Source: Bufo bufo (lineage: Eukaryota; Chordata; Amphibia; Anura; Bufonidae). Taken from it: DNA of 64,000 nt. The notes below the pieces were generated by a model. That model was not told the DNA's origin. It worked only from the letters and a program-made list of their open reading frames with translations, and ran no database searches. The position numbers and the translations under genes were made by a program. Positions 20,599-32,648 of this stretch are shown here, one piece after another. The stretch lies in contig NC_053390.1 in the NCBI RefSeq assembly GCF_905171765.1, forward strand, positions 518,530,852 to 518,594,851. The letters run 5' to 3'. Numbering within the stretch: the stretch's first letter is position 1; every line of letters starts with the position of its first letter.

Positions 20599-21237
20599 CT
20601 ACCCCTTTTTAGTCATATCAGTGAGTGGCTTAACAACAGATGAATAATTCAAAATGAACTTTCTGTAATAATTGGCAAAACCCAAAAACTGCATCAGCGC
20701 CTTCTGATTCTCAGGAAGCTCCCAATCAAGCACAGCGCGGACCTTCTCAGGGTCCATGCGAAAACCAGAAGCGGAGAGAAGAAAACTCAGAAATTGAATC
20801 TCCGGAACCGCAAACACACATTTTTCCAGTTTAGCATACAATTTATTCTCTCGCAGAATGAGCAAGACCTGACGTAGGTGGTCCCTATGAGTTTTGAAAT
20901 CAGGAGAAAAAATCAAAATGTCATCTAGATACACCAGTACAAATTTCCCCATTACATGATAAAAAATGCTGTTCACAAAATGTTGGAAGACGGCTGGAGC
21001 ATTCATCAAACCGAAGGGCATAACCAAATTCTCGAAATGGCCCTCAGGGGTATTGAAGGCCGTCTTCCATTCGTCCCCTTCCCTGACCCTGACTAGGTTG
21101 TATGCCCCTCTTAAATCCAACTTAGAAAAAACTTTAGCCCCAACAATCTGGTTAAACAGGTCCGGGATCAGAGGAAGCGGATAAGGGTCACGAATTGTGA
21201 TACAGTTCAGCTCCCTGAAATCCAGACATGGTCTTAA
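20599..21237 (-). pseudogene. reverse transcriptase of Gypsy copy 2, N-terminus removed by a MITE
   Basis: Minus-strand frame with [43 protein letters not shown] and an intact YLDDILIF catalytic box, followed by the thumb/connection [10 protein letters not shown]. The first codons of the open frame (21238-21264) belong to the inserted palindromic MITE, so the RT begins fused to transposon sequence. It stops at TKKG with a TAG from a frameshift. Confidence 0.92.
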
Positions 21238-22077
21238 AGGGATTCTGTCACCTGCTTTTACCATTTTAAGCTGGCACCATCGCTATGTTGACTAAAGTAC
21301 CTTATTTCCAGCAGTCTTCTTTTTACTTAATTTCGTATTGTAGTTTTGATATAAAAGCGCTTTCTCTGTTATGCTAATTAGGGTCCAAGGTGCCCAGAGG
21401 GGCGTTTTTTTCACTCTACGGAGCCCAGTGACGCCCCCCTGCAGTGCCCAAGAACGCCTCCTGATCATCAAATAACCTCCCACAGCCCCGGCAAACAGTT
21501 CCGCCCCCTCCCCACGTCATAGTCTACCTTATAGAAATGCCCCGTCCTTCTTCCTGTCTGCGGCCAGAAAACTCGCGCAGGCGCAGTACTGCCAGCGGCC
21601 TGCGGGATCATCAACGTCCTGAGGGCAACAGCCTCAAAAGTCTCACTGGGCATGCGCCGAGCCCAGTGATGTGACCTGATCGCTCTTGCCCTCAGGAGGT
21701 TGATGATCGCGCAGGCCGCTGGCAGTACTGCGCCTGCGCGAGTTTTCTGGCCGCAGACACGAAGAAGGACGGGGCATTTCTATAAGGTAGACTATGACGT
21801 GGGGAGGGGGCGGAACCGTTTGCCGGGGCTGTGGGAGGTTATTTGATGATCAGGAGGCGTTCTTGGGCACTGCAGGGGGGCGTCACTGGGCTCCGGAGAG
21901 TGAAAAAAAACGCCCCTCTGGGCACCTTGGACCCTAATTAGCATAACAGAAAAAGCGCTTTTATATCAAAACTACAATACGAAATTAAGTAAAAAGAAGA
22001 CTGCTGGAAATAAGGTACTTTAGTCAACATAGCGATGGTGCCAGCTTAAAATGGTAAAAGCAGGTGACAGAATCCCT
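21238..22077. mobile_element. T2/Kolobok-type palindromic MITE (840 bp) inside Gypsy RT
   Basis: TTAA at 21234-21237 and 22078-22081. Termini AGGGATTCTGTCACCTGC and the exact inverse. The two halves are nearly perfect inverted repeats throughout, meeting near 21657, with GCCGAGCCCAGTGATG at the centre. The TTAAAGGRR start fits the Xenopus T2 family. The same termini occur at 61568-62949 with a different interior. Confidence 0.9.
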
Positions 22078-22154
22078 TTAAAGAACCATCTTTTTTCTTA
22101 ACAAAAAAAAAACAGCGGCAACAGGTGACTTCGAGGGTCGGATGTGTCCCTTTC

Positions 22155-22778
22155 TCAGGCTCTCAGAGATATAAGTAGCATAGCGACTCTTTCAGGTTGG
22201 GAGAGATTGTATAAACGTGATTTTGGCAGCTTGGCGCCTGGGATGAGATTAATAGGGCAATCGTACTCCCGGTGAGGGGTCAGCTCCTGGACACCAATCT
22301 CTGAAAACACATCCGAAAATTCCGAGAGAAAAGATGGTACAGTCATGGTAGAAACCTCTGAAAGAGACGCCGTGAGGCAATTCTCTCTGCAAAAGTCACT
22401 CCAACCATTTATTTGCCTTGCTTGCCAATCAATGGTGGGGTTATGTTTAGTGAGCCAGGGTAGCCCCAACACTAGAGGAGTAGGTAATCCGCTTAGGAAG
22501 AAACATGACATATCCTCAACATGAGCATCAGCCACAGTCAAATGGATATTGTGAACTATGCCCTTTAACGATTTTTGAGAAAGTGGAGAGGAATCGATAG
22601 CAAAAACAGGTATATCCTTTCCCAAAGTGCATACCTGGAAACCATGTGTTATAGCAAATTGATTATCAATGAGATTGACAGCTGCTCCACTATCTACAAA
22701 AATCTCACAAACAATGTTCTTGCTGTCTAGCGTCACCCTGGCAGGTAGGACAAAACGGGAATTACAAGCAAACGGCAA
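22155..22778 (-). pseudogene. protease and RT start of Gypsy copy 2
   Basis: Read from 22778 (an internal ATG used for convenience). Asp29 in IFVDSGAAVNLID is the protease catalytic residue; LVLGLPWLTKHNPTIDW and [20 protein letters not shown] lead into RT. A frameshift near 22180 ends the frame. The frame overlaps the gag frame by 46 bp in another phase, caused by a frameshift near 22830-22855 in an A-rich stretch; copy 1 reads through in one frame there. Confidence 0.9.
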
Positions 22779-23659
22779 ACTTTCAATTTCCGCATCAACC
22801 TTGCTAGTAACAGATGGAAAGTTTTTAGAGGGTTTTTTCTTTTTGTTTCTATATAACCCTCAGAAAACTCCCTGAATCTCCTAAAGGGGCAAACATTTGC
22901 CAAATGATTTATACCCCCACAACAGAAACAAACCCTCCTCTGAGAGCTGAATCCTCTACTATCAGAGGCAAGCAAACTAAGCTGCATGGTCTCATCCTCA
23001 GAGGGGATTGAGAGAGACTGAGGCCCCTGCGCACTGAATGAGACCGCCCCACTGTCCTTGGACTGAATATGACAGGAAGGAGTGGTCTCTCCTCTCTCTC
23101 TAAGACGCCTGTCAATACGAACAGCTAGAGACATGGCAGACTCCAATGAGGCTTGACTTCTGAGTGCAGCATCATTCCAACCAGTATCAGCTGCCCATCT
23201 CTGAAATTCTGAACAATATATCTCTGCGGACTGTTTACCCTGGCATAAAAGACGCAGTTTAGATTCAGCCAGAGCAATACGATCCGGGTCATCATATATC
23301 TGCCCCAGGGCTATAAAAAATGAATCCACCGATCGGAGGGGCCGTGCCCCCACCGGCAGCGAAAGTGCCCAAGACTGAGCGTTATCCCTGAGCAGCGAGA
23401 TGATAATCCCCACCCTCTGCTCCTCATCACCAGAGGAATGGGGAAGTAGGCGAAAATGGAGTTTGCAAGCCTCTCTAAAGCGAACAAAATTCTCACTACC
23501 CCTGGAGAACGTATCCGGAAGCGAGATCTTAGGCTCGGAACAAACTCCATGAACGCAAGCAGAACCGGTCACCTGAAACTGAGACACAGTTTTACGGAGA
23601 TCTGCTACCTCCAGTGAAAGACCCTGCATGCGGTCAATCAAGGCTGAAACCGGATCCAT
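22733..23659 (-). pseudogene. gag of Gypsy copy 2 (308 codons, internal deletion)
   Basis: ATG at 23657-23659 gives MDPVSALIDRMQGLSLEVADLRK, matching copy 1 gag. The CCHC knuckle VCFCCGGINHLANVCP is intact (C-x2-C-x4-H-x4-C). About 20 residues present in copy 1 (FCHGLSERLKD region) are missing between DAALRSQ and SLESAM. The C-terminal 40 residues are read out of phase after an A-rich frameshift. Capsid/nucleocapsid role as for copy 1. Confidence 0.92.
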
Positions 23660-23686
23660 GCTTAAGACGGTAATGGCGGTTTATAA

Positions 23687-24187
23687 TGTCACGGATGGTG
23701 TTGCAGAAAAATGGAAGTTATAAATAAACATCCGACTGACTTGATCCCAAACTAAGGAACATATGGGTGAGCCCTATAAAACCCCTAGAGCTCTCCCTGA
23801 CTGCTATGCCCATGCAAAGGTCATTATGATAGACGATGGCATGCCCTCGTACCTAGACTGTGTGACACCTGAAAACCCTATAATAGTGAGGGGACACGAC
23901 CACCGACTCCCTGCACTAAATACGGAGGGAGTCAGGGTCACCTAGAATCAAGCCAGCACGGAAACACAAATAAAGGAAAAAGACTTCAGTAGTGACCACA
24001 ATCCAGGAAGTAGTATAAACCGCAAAGTGAGGCAGTATGGGAGGGAATATAAAGGGAGGAAATCAGTGTAAATAGGTGACAGCTGGGACAAGGAAATGAG
24101 ATGACAAAGTGAAACCAAAACAAAGAACATCATGGAAGAGGTACAGAAGAACGTCTGTCAGACCTTCTCAGAGAGCTGGCGGTGACA
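23687..24187 (-). repeat. 5' LTR of Gypsy copy 2 (501 bp)
   Basis: Starts TGTCACGGATGGTG and ends GTGACA. It carries the segment missing in the partner (GGGAGTCAGGGTCACC region near 23930). The primer-binding region lies at 23662-23686 on the element's downstream side, next to gag. Confidence 0.92.
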
Positions 24188-24272
24188 GTAGATAATCATT
24201 TACCTTTTGTGTCCCACCCATTTCCTCATAGATTAAAAGCTCTTGAGAGCAGGGCTTTTACCTACTGTTTAA

Positions 24273-24700
24273 GGCTACTTTCACACTAGTGTTTTTTGCG
24301 GATCCGTCATGGATCTGCAAAAACTGATCCGTTACAATAATACAACCGCATGCATCCGTCATGAACGGATCCGGTTGTATTATGTCTTTATAGCCATGAC
24401 GGATCCGTCTTGAACACCATTGAAAGTCAGTGGGGGACGGATCCATTTTCTATTGTGCCAGATTGTGTCAGAGACGTTTGGCTCCGCTTCATCAGGTGAA
24501 CAGCAAAACGCTACAGGCAGCATTTTGGTGTCCGCCTCCAGAGCGGAATGGTGACTGAACGGGGGCAAACTGATGCATTCTGAGCCGATCCTTTTCCATT
24601 CAGACTGCATTAGGGCAAAACTAATCAGTTTTGGACTGCTTTTGAGAGCCCTGAACGGATCTCACAAACGGAAAGCCAAAATGCTAGTGTGAAAGTAGCC
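24273..24700. mobile_element. Harbinger-type MITE
   Basis: TAA at 24270-24272 and 24701-24703; termini GGCTACTTTCACACTAG and CTAGTGTGAAAGTAGCC. TWA target duplications fit PIF/Harbinger. The interior is rich in CGGATCCGT-type motifs. Confidence 0.82.
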
Positions 24701-24703
24701 TAA

Positions 24704-25053
24704 GGCCTCTGTGCTGGCCGTGCATGGGCACCGACTGTGGGCTAGCCACTTGCGGATTGTGGACCCATTCACTTGAATGGGGTCCGCGATCCGTCTATTC
24801 CGCAAAAATATAGAACAAGTTCTATCTTTTTGCGGAACGTAAGCATGGAACGGAACCCCACGGAAGCACTCCGTAGTGCTTCTGTTCCGTGTTTCCGTTC
24901 TGCACCGCATCTCCGGATTTAAGGACCCATTCAAGTGAATGGGTACGCATCCGTGATGCGGAATGCACACGGCCGGTGCCCCGTGTATTGCGGACCCACC
25001 GTATGCGGGCCACAATACAGCCACGGAGGACACACGGTCATGTGAAAGAGGCC
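24704..25053. mobile_element. Harbinger-type MITE abutting the previous one
   Basis: TAA at 24701-24703 and 25054-25056; termini GGCCTCTGTGCTGGCCG and GTCATGTGAAAGAGGCC, with imperfect inversion of the left end. It probably inserted into the TAA duplicate of its neighbour. Confidence 0.75.
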
Positions 25054-25189
25054 TAAATTGTATATTAGCCTGTAATTCTGAAATGTCTATTTGGATTTGT
25101 AGATGTACCCTCTGAATTTTAGAGCACTACGGAATATGGTGGCGCTATATAAATAAAGATTATTCTTTTTATTATCATCATCATCCAGA

Positions 25190-26850
25190 GATTGGTCAGT
25201 TTCTGTAGCTTTATTACAGTCCTGTTGCTTCCTCTCCTTGCTAACTCCAGTCAAGAACTCTCTAGACTGAGCTGGGGGCCGATCCAGGATCCACACCAAA
25301 ACTTCCTGTAGGGTCTGTCACTGTCACTTCTATCCATATCCATACTGGGCATACACAACATAAGTCACAACAAATAGGTAATAAACAACCTGACAAACAA
25401 AAAAAAAAGTGCAAATACCCTCTTGCTCTGGGGTACTGTAGAAACCATATGGAACCCGTATGCCTCCATGCCCAACCGTATCTCATCTTCTATCCAGGCT
25501 GGAGGTGGCCCAACAGGATACTAGAGCTTCCTTACAATTGTACAGTTTTCGCCAATAACCTTCTCCTTTCGCTCTAATATAGTAATCACTTACATATATC
25601 ATTATTATATTCACACCGTTTCATTCCAACAACTTCTCCTTGGTTCATTCTTTTTTATATTTTTTTGTCAATGGGTGTATATGCGGAAATATGAAGTATG
25701 TACTAACCAGTATGGAGACAATATTGTGCCGAAACCTAGCACAGTAGTCCAGGTCCTGAAGCATGATTTTTTTTACACTGGCTTTTTTTAAGGGTGCAGC
25801 AAAATGTTTGATATCATCTCATTGAAACTTGGGAAATCCTGATTTTTACACTATAAAAAGCACATTATTCTGTCCTGTATATAAACATTGCATGAAGGAT
25901 ATATTTAGTTTGTGGCATTCTGTAGTACGCGGTGTATGCTGCATAAAATCCATTTGGGTCAAAGTCACATTTTCTAAGCAAACATTTAAATAAGTAGCAA
26001 AGCAATCACTTTGAAGTGAATTCCTAGTAAGCTCTACTAATCATGGAATGGAGAGTGAAAGAGAGCGAGTGACAGTTTGGGAATCGCCATCTTCTGGGAT
26101 AGACGGACACTTTTTGGCACACCAGTAACACAGTCCAAGTCATCTACATAAACAATATAAAGTAAAATCCTAGGCCATCTGGCCACTAGCTACACACAAC
26201 TTTTCCAACTAGCCAAAGCTGAGCCTAGTGCACAGAACCTCAGACAAAACATAGATCAATGGCCTACTGTCATGATCAGTGTGGGGGGAAACTTCACACT
26301 GAACACAGGAGGGAAGGGGAACAGTAACTGGGCCTGGAAACTAGGGAAGAAACGGGTCACCTCCTAGACAACCCTAATCTGGGCCCTAACTATCTATCAA
26401 TATGAATAGACCTTGAAGGTAGAAATATTCATATGCAGGATACCTAGGCCTTTGTATCCCTATAAGGCCCTGGAAAAGGTTAGGACCAGAGACATACCAT
26501 TCCTCCCCAGATGGACGAATGGAAGTCTCTGTCTCAGGCCCAGATACAAACAACAGGGAATATAACAAACACAAACAAACAGGGAATATAACAAACACAA
26601 ACAAAAGCGACACTTACATTTGCTAATGTGATATCAATGTGGTGCAACTAGATTTTGGATTAAACTGCTCCAAATCTGGTGCATCTAGGTTTAGAGTTGG
26701 CTTCTGCCCCTAGTCTGAAAGGGAACATTGCTTACCAGGATGGGAGCAGCTTCGTATGAGTAACCTGAGACACTATGTTTTGCGTCAAAATTGTACCACA
26801 ATTCTGGAGTTAAATTCTATCTCAAAGTAAGACAACAAATTCAGAAAAAA
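25190..26850. other. Unassigned non-coding sequence
   Basis: No gene recognised. A two-copy direct repeat of about 26 bp (AACAGGGAATATAACAAACA) lies at 26551-26603. Confidence 0.45.
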
Positions 26851-28130
26851 AAAGGTATCACAGGCATTCTGACTTTATACGGATTATACTGTGATCAACA
26901 ATGAACGTGGCATATATGCGGTTCACAAAAGGAAGGGGCTCCCTATGTCTCTCCATCAGCCCCCCGCACTGCAGTGACACGGCCAATGGTTCCACACTGC
27001 AGTGACAGGGGCCAATGGTTGCCATGGCTACCCCGGGCCACGCAAAGGCCTCGGGGTCTGCCATGTATGAAAGCTTGTGAGGCTTGTGTTGTACTACATT
27101 GAAACAGGGATCAGACCCTAAAATGTTTAAGTCCCTGTACTGGGACAAAAATAAAAAGTGAAAAAAAAAGTGTTTTATAAAAAAAAATAATAATAAAGTT
27201 TATAGTACAAATAAAAGTGCCCCTTCCCATTCATCAAGTGATTTAAAAAATAAATAAATAAAAAATAGACATATTAAATATCACTGCATCCAGAAGAGCG
27301 GGTCTATAAAAATATCACATGACCAAATCAGGTGAACACCGTAAAAAAATAAAAACAAAATAAAAACTGTGTCAAAACAGCCGTTTTTGTTCATTTTGCC
27401 CCCCAAAAATATAATGTTAAACAATTAAAAATCATATAAATCACTGTGCCAGAACAGACTTTTTTTGGTTACCTTGCCTCACAAAAAGCGTAATATTGAG
27501 AGCTCAAAAATCATAAGTACCCGAAAATAGTACCAAAAAAACTCACCATATCCCGTAGTTTCCAAAATGGGGTCACTTTTTGGGAGTTTATACTCTAGGG
27601 GTGTATAAGGGGGTCTTCAATTGCGACATGGCAACTTAGAATTATTCCAGTGAAAACTGCCCTCCAAAAGCCATATGTTGCTCCTTCCCTTCTGGGCCCT
27701 GCTGTGTGCCCATACAGCAGTTTATGGCCACATATGGGGTGTTTCTGTAAAACTACAGAATCAGGTTAATAAACATTGAGTTTTGTTTGGCTGTTAACCC
27801 TTGCTGCCTTACAGGAAAGAAAAATGATAAAAATGCTAAATCTGCAAAAAAAAAGTGAAAGTTTCAAATATCTCCTCTATTTTCCTTTAATTCTTGTGGA
27901 ACACCTAAAGGGATAACAAAGTCTGTAAACTCATATTTGAATAACTTGATGGGTGTAGTTTCTAAAATGGACTCATTTATGGGTGATTTCTATTATGAAA
28001 GCCTCACAAAGTGACTTCATAACTATATTGGTTTCAGTGGGTTTTGGAAATTTTCCTAAAATGTTTAAAAATTGCTAAAATTCTAATCCATCTAATATCT
28101 AAAAAAATAAAACATAAAGTAGACAGATTT
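26850..28130. repeat. Partial long-TIR piggyBac-type element (right part)
   Basis: Shares with elements A-D the blocks CAGGGATCAGACCCTAAAAT, AAAATATCACATGACC, CTCACAAAAAGCGTAATATT, CCATACAGCAGTTTATGGCC and GTAGTTTCTAAAATGGACTC. It breaks off at about 28120 (AAAGTAGACA) where the Tc1-like element begins, and its left terminus is not seen. Confidence 0.65.
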
Positions 28131-28426
28131 TTGTTCTGTACATTACCACAATGGATTTTGAACAAAACTATTCAGATGCAGTTGAAGTTCAGACTTTCAG
28201 CTTTAATTCAGTGGACTGAACAAAATGATTGCATAAAAATGTGAGGAACTAAAGCATTTTTTAAACTCAATCCCTTCATTTCAGGGGCTCAAAAGTAATA
28301 GGACAATTAAATAATTGGAAATAAAATGTTAATTTCTAATACTTGGTTGAAAACCCTTTGTTGGCAATGACTGCCTGAAGTCTTGAACTCATGGACATCA
28401 CCAGACGCTGTGTTTCCTCCTTTGTA

Positions 28427-31400
28427 GCCCCTTAAGGACCAGGCCATTTTTGGCAAATCTGACATGTGTCACTTTATGTGGTGATAACTTTAAAACACTT
28501 TTACTTATCCAGGCCATTCTGAGATTGTTTTCTCATCACATATTGTACTTGACAGTGGTAAGTTTGAGTCAAAATATTTCATTTTTGTTTATAACAAAAT
28601 ACCAAATTTACCAAAAATATGGAAAAATTAGCAATTTTCTAAATTTCTATTTCTGTGCTTTTAAAACAGATAGTGATACCTCGTAAAATAGTTATTACTT
28701 TACATTTCCCATATGTCTACTTCATGTTTGGATCATTTTGCAAATGAAATTTTCTTTTTTTGGGGACGTTAGAAGGCTTAGAAGTTTAAAAGTAAATCTT
28801 GAAATTTTTCAGAAAATTTCCAAAACCCACTTTTTAAGTACCAGTTCAGGTCTGAAGTCACTTTGTGAGGCTTACATAATAGAAACCACCTATAAATAGC
28901 CACATTTTAGAAACTACACCCCTCAAGGTATTCAAAACTGATTTTACAAACTTTGTTAACCCTTTAGGTGTTCCACAAGATTTAAAGGAAAATGGAGATG
29001 AAATTTCTGAATTTCACTTTTTTGGCACATTTTCCATTTTAATTCCTTTTTTCCAGCAACAAAGCAAGGGTTAACAGCCAAACAAAACTCAATATTTATT
29101 GCCCTGATTCTGTAGTTTATAGAAACACCCTGTATATGTGGTCGTAAACTGCTGTATAGGCACACAGCAGGGCACAGAAGGAAAGGAATGCCATATTGTT
29201 TTTGGAAGGGCAGATTTCACTGGGATAACTTTAAGTTGCCATGTCACATTTGAAGACCCCCTGATGCACCCCTAAAGTAGAAACTCCCAAAAAGTGACCC
29301 CATTTTGGAAACTGCACCCCTCAAGGTATTCAAAACGTATTTTAAAAACTTTGTTAATCCTTTAGGTGTTCCACAAGACTTAAAGGAAAATGTAGATGAC
29401 ATTTCAGAATTTCACTTTTTTGGTAGATTTTCCATTTTAATCAATTTTTTCCCGCTAATAAAGCAAGGGTTAACAGCCAAACAAAACTTAATATTTATTA
29501 CCCTGATTTTGTAATTTACAGAAACACCCCATATGTGGTCATAAACTGCTGTACGGGCACACGGCAGGGTGCAGAAGGAAAGGAACGCCATATGGGTTTT
29601 GGAAGGTAGATTTCAATGGGATAATTTTAAGTTGCCATGTCACATTTGAAGACCCCCTGATGCACCCCTAGGGTAGAAACTCCAAAACAGTGACCCCATT
29701 TTGGAAAATACACCCCTCAAGGTATTCAAAACTGATTTTACTAACTTTGGTAACCCTTTAGGTGTTCCACAAGAATTAAAGGAAAATGTAGAGGAAATTT
29801 CAGAATTTCACTCTTTGGCAGATTGTCCATTTTAATCTATTTTTTCCAGTAAAAAAGCAAGAGTTAACAGCAAAACAAAACTCAATATTTATTGCCCTGA
29901 TTTTGTAGTTTACGGAAACACCCTATATATGGTTGTAAACTGCTGTACAGGCACACGGCAGGGCGCAGAAGGAAAGGAACGCCATATGGTTTTTGGAGGG
30001 CAGATTTCACTGGGATAATTTTAAGTTGCCATGTCACATTTGAAGACCCCCTGATGCACCCCTAGAGTAGAAACTCCAAAAAAGTTACCCCATTTTGGAA
30101 AATACACCCCTCAAGGTATTCAAAACTGATATTACAAACTTTAGTAACCCTTTAGGTGTTCCACAAGAATTAAAGGAAAATGTAGATAAAAATTTCAGAA
30201 TTTTAACTGGTTTGGCACATTTTCCATTTTAATCCATTTTTTTCCAGTAACAAAGCAAGGGTTAACAGCCAAACAAAACTCAATATTTATTGCCCTGATT
30301 CTATAGTTTACAGAAACACCCCATATGTGGTCGTAAACCGCTGAACGGGCACACGGCAGGGCGCAGAAGGAAAAAATTGCCATATGGTTTTTGGAGGGCA
30401 GATTTCACTGGGATAATTTTAAGTTGCCATGTCACATTTGAAGACCCCCTGATGCACCCCTAGAGTAGAAACTCCAAAAAAGTTACCCCATTTTGGAAAA
30501 TACACCCCTCAAGGTATTCAAAACTGATATTACAAACTTTAGTAACCCTTTAGGTGTTCCACAAGAATTAAAGGAAAATGTAGATAAAAATTTCAGAATT
30601 TTAACTGGTTTGGCACATTTTCCATTTTAATCCATTTTTTTCCAGTAACAAAGCAAGGGTTAACAGCCAAACAAAACTCAATATTTATTGCCCTGATTCT
30701 ATAGTTTACAGAAACACCCCATATGTGGTCGTAAACCGCTGAACGGGCACACGGCAGGGCGCAGAAGGAAAAAATTGCCATATGGTTTTTGGAGGGCAGA
30801 TTTCACTGGGATAATTTTAAGTTGCCATGTCACATTTGAAGACCCTCTGATGCACTCCTAGAGTAGAAACTCCAAAAAAATTACCCCATTTTGGAAACTA
30901 CGGGATAAGATGGCAGTTTTGTTGGTACTATTTTAGGGTACATATGATTTTTGTTTGCTCTGTATTACACTTTTTGTGAGGCAACATAACAAAAAATAGC
31001 TGTTTTGGCACCGTTTTTATTTTTTGTTATTTACAATGTTCATCTGACAGGTTAGATAATGTGGTATTTTTATAGAGCAGGTTGTTACGAACGCGACAAT
31101 ACCAAAAATGGTTGTTTGCTTCAGTTTTACATAATAAAGCATTTTTTGAAAATAATAATTTTTTGTGTCTCCATATTCTGAAAGTCATTTTATTTTTTGG
31201 GTGACTGTCTTATGTAGGGGCTCATTTTTTTCGGTATGAGATGACGGTTTGATTAGTACTATTTAAGGGTGCATATGACTTTTTGATCGCTTGGTATTAC
31301 ACTTTTTGTGATGTAGGGTGTCAAAAAATTGCTTTTTATTTAATTTTTTTAAGATGTTCATCTGAGGGGTTAGGTCATGTGATATTTTTATACAGCAGGT

Positions 31401-32494
31401 TCTTACGGACATGGCGATACCTAATATGTATACTGTTTTTTATTTATTTAAGTTTTACACAACAACAGCATTTGTGAAACAAAAGAAATCATGTTTTATT
31501 GTCTGCATATTCTGAGAGCCATAGTTTTTTTTTATGTTTTGGGCGATTGTCCTAGGTAGGGTCTCATTTTTTGCGGGATGAGATGACGGTTTGATTAGTA
31601 CGATTTTTGGGTGCGTATGACTTTTTGATCGCTTGGTATTACACTTTTTGTGTTGTAAGGTGACAAAAAAATTGCTTTTGTTACACCGTTTTTATTTGAT
31701 CTTTTTTACGGTGTTCACCTGAGGGGTTAGGTCATGTGGTATTTTTATAGAGCAGGTTGTTACGGACGCGGTGATACCTAATATGTAAAGTTTTTTATTT
31801 TTTGGACATTTAACACAATAAAAGCATTTTTTAAACAAAAAAAAAATCATGTTTTAGTGTCTCCATAGTCTGAGAGCCATAGTTTTTTTTTATTTTTTGT
31901 CCGGTTGTCTTAGGTATGGGCTCATTTTTTGCAGGATGTGGTGACGGTTAGATTGGTACTATTTTTGGGGGCATACGCCTTTTTGATCGCTTGGTGTTGA
32001 ACTTTTAGTGATAAAAAATTTAGGGGTTAGGTCATGTGATATTTTTACCAATTTTTTTCACTTTATTTTGGGAAAAGGAATCTTTTCTTTTGTTGAAACT
32101 TTTAATTTTTTGGGGGAAAACTTTCTTTTTTTTTAAACTTTTTTTTTCATTTTATTTTTTGTCCCATTCTGGGACTTCAACTTTTGGGGGTCTGATTCCC
32201 TTTACAATGCATTGGCTGTAAGTGTATTACACACTGTAATACACTTCAGCCAGCTAGCCTGTGAGATCCAGGATCCTTCCCTGCCATGGGGTCCCTGTCA
32301 CAACAGCGCGGGGACCCGATGGCCACCCTGCACCCGGCAGGAAGCTGCATGTGCCGCGGTCAGCGCTGGTCCGGCTATTAGTGACTGCTGGACCCCTTCC
32401 GCTAATCGGTGCTCCTGCACCTGCCTGATCAGCCAGCCGTACATGTACGGTGCTGGTCCTTATGTCATGTCCACCAGCACGGGTCCTTAAGGGT
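28427..32494. mobile_element. piggyBac-type long-TIR element C
   Basis: The right end GGTCCTTAAGGGT is followed by TTAA (32495-32498). The left end GCCCCTTAAGGACCAGGCC is preceded by TGTA, probably a decayed TTAA. The left arm contains a five-unit tandem expansion (28923-30896); the right part has subunits such as GGGGTTAGGTCATGTGATA. The middle near 32215-32260 contains paired GTATTACACACTGTAATAC. No transposase recognised. Confidence 0.72.
28923..30896. repeat. Tandem array, about 397-bp unit, five copies
   Basis: Units begin TCAAGGTATTCAAAAC at 28923, 29321, 29717, 30111 and 30509 (spacings 398, 396, 394, 398). Each holds CCTTTAGGTGTTCCACAAGA, GGTTAACAGCCAAACAAAAC and TTTTAAGTTGCCATGTCACA. 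The last two units look almost identical, so the final duplication is recent. Confidence 0.88.
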
Positions 32495-32648
32495 TTAATG
32501 CTCTGCCAGGCCTTTACTGCAGCGGTTTTAATTTGTTTTTTGTTTGTGGGCCTTTCTGTCTGAAGTTTAGTCTTTAACAAGTGAAATGCTCTATTGGGTT
32601 CAGCTCAGGTGACTGACTTGGCCATTCAAGAATATTCCACTTCTTTGC
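32495..32648 (-). pseudogene. Tc1-like transposase C-terminus
   Basis: On the minus strand from 32648 the sequence encodes KKWNILEWPSQSPELNPIEH, the conserved Tc1 segment that carries the third acidic residue of the DDE/D triad (in PxLNPIEH). Stops follow shortly after (a TGA/TAG region after IEHFTC), so the gene is dead. It lies between elements C and D and is continuous with 44709-44930 once D is removed. Confidence 0.85.

Larger units (their letters stand above)
18296..24187 (-). mobile_element. Ty3/Gypsy chromovirus copy 2, both LTRs present
   Basis: Bounded by TGTCAC (18296) and GTGACA (24182-24187) with direct LTRs of 404 and 501 bp. Probable 5-bp target duplication: GTAAA (18291-18295) and GTAGA (24188-24192), one mismatch. 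On the minus strand the order is LTR, gag, protease, RT, RNase H, integrase, chromodomain, LTR. Proteins are close to copy 1, but the LTR interior is clearly different, so the two belong to related subfamilies. Lesions: a frameshift near the gag/protease junction, a frameshift at the end of protease, a palindromic MITE in RT, a frameshift before RNase H, a TGG-to-TGA change in the integrase zinc region and later frameshifts. Confidence 0.93.
24214..25190 (+). repeat. SINE 3' tail split by two MITEs
   Basis: CTCATAGATTAAAAGCTCTTGAGAG (24222 on) resumes after the MITEs as ATTGTATATTAGCCTG...GAGCACTACGGAATATGGTGG...CTATATAAATAAAG (25057-25160). Same tail family as 8250-8415. Confidence 0.65.

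Noticed and set aside
22733..22860. Programmed gag-to-protease frameshift in Gypsy copy 2
   Set aside because: Copy 1 reads through the same junction in one frame apart from a nonsense codon, so an accidental indel in an A-rich stretch is simpler.
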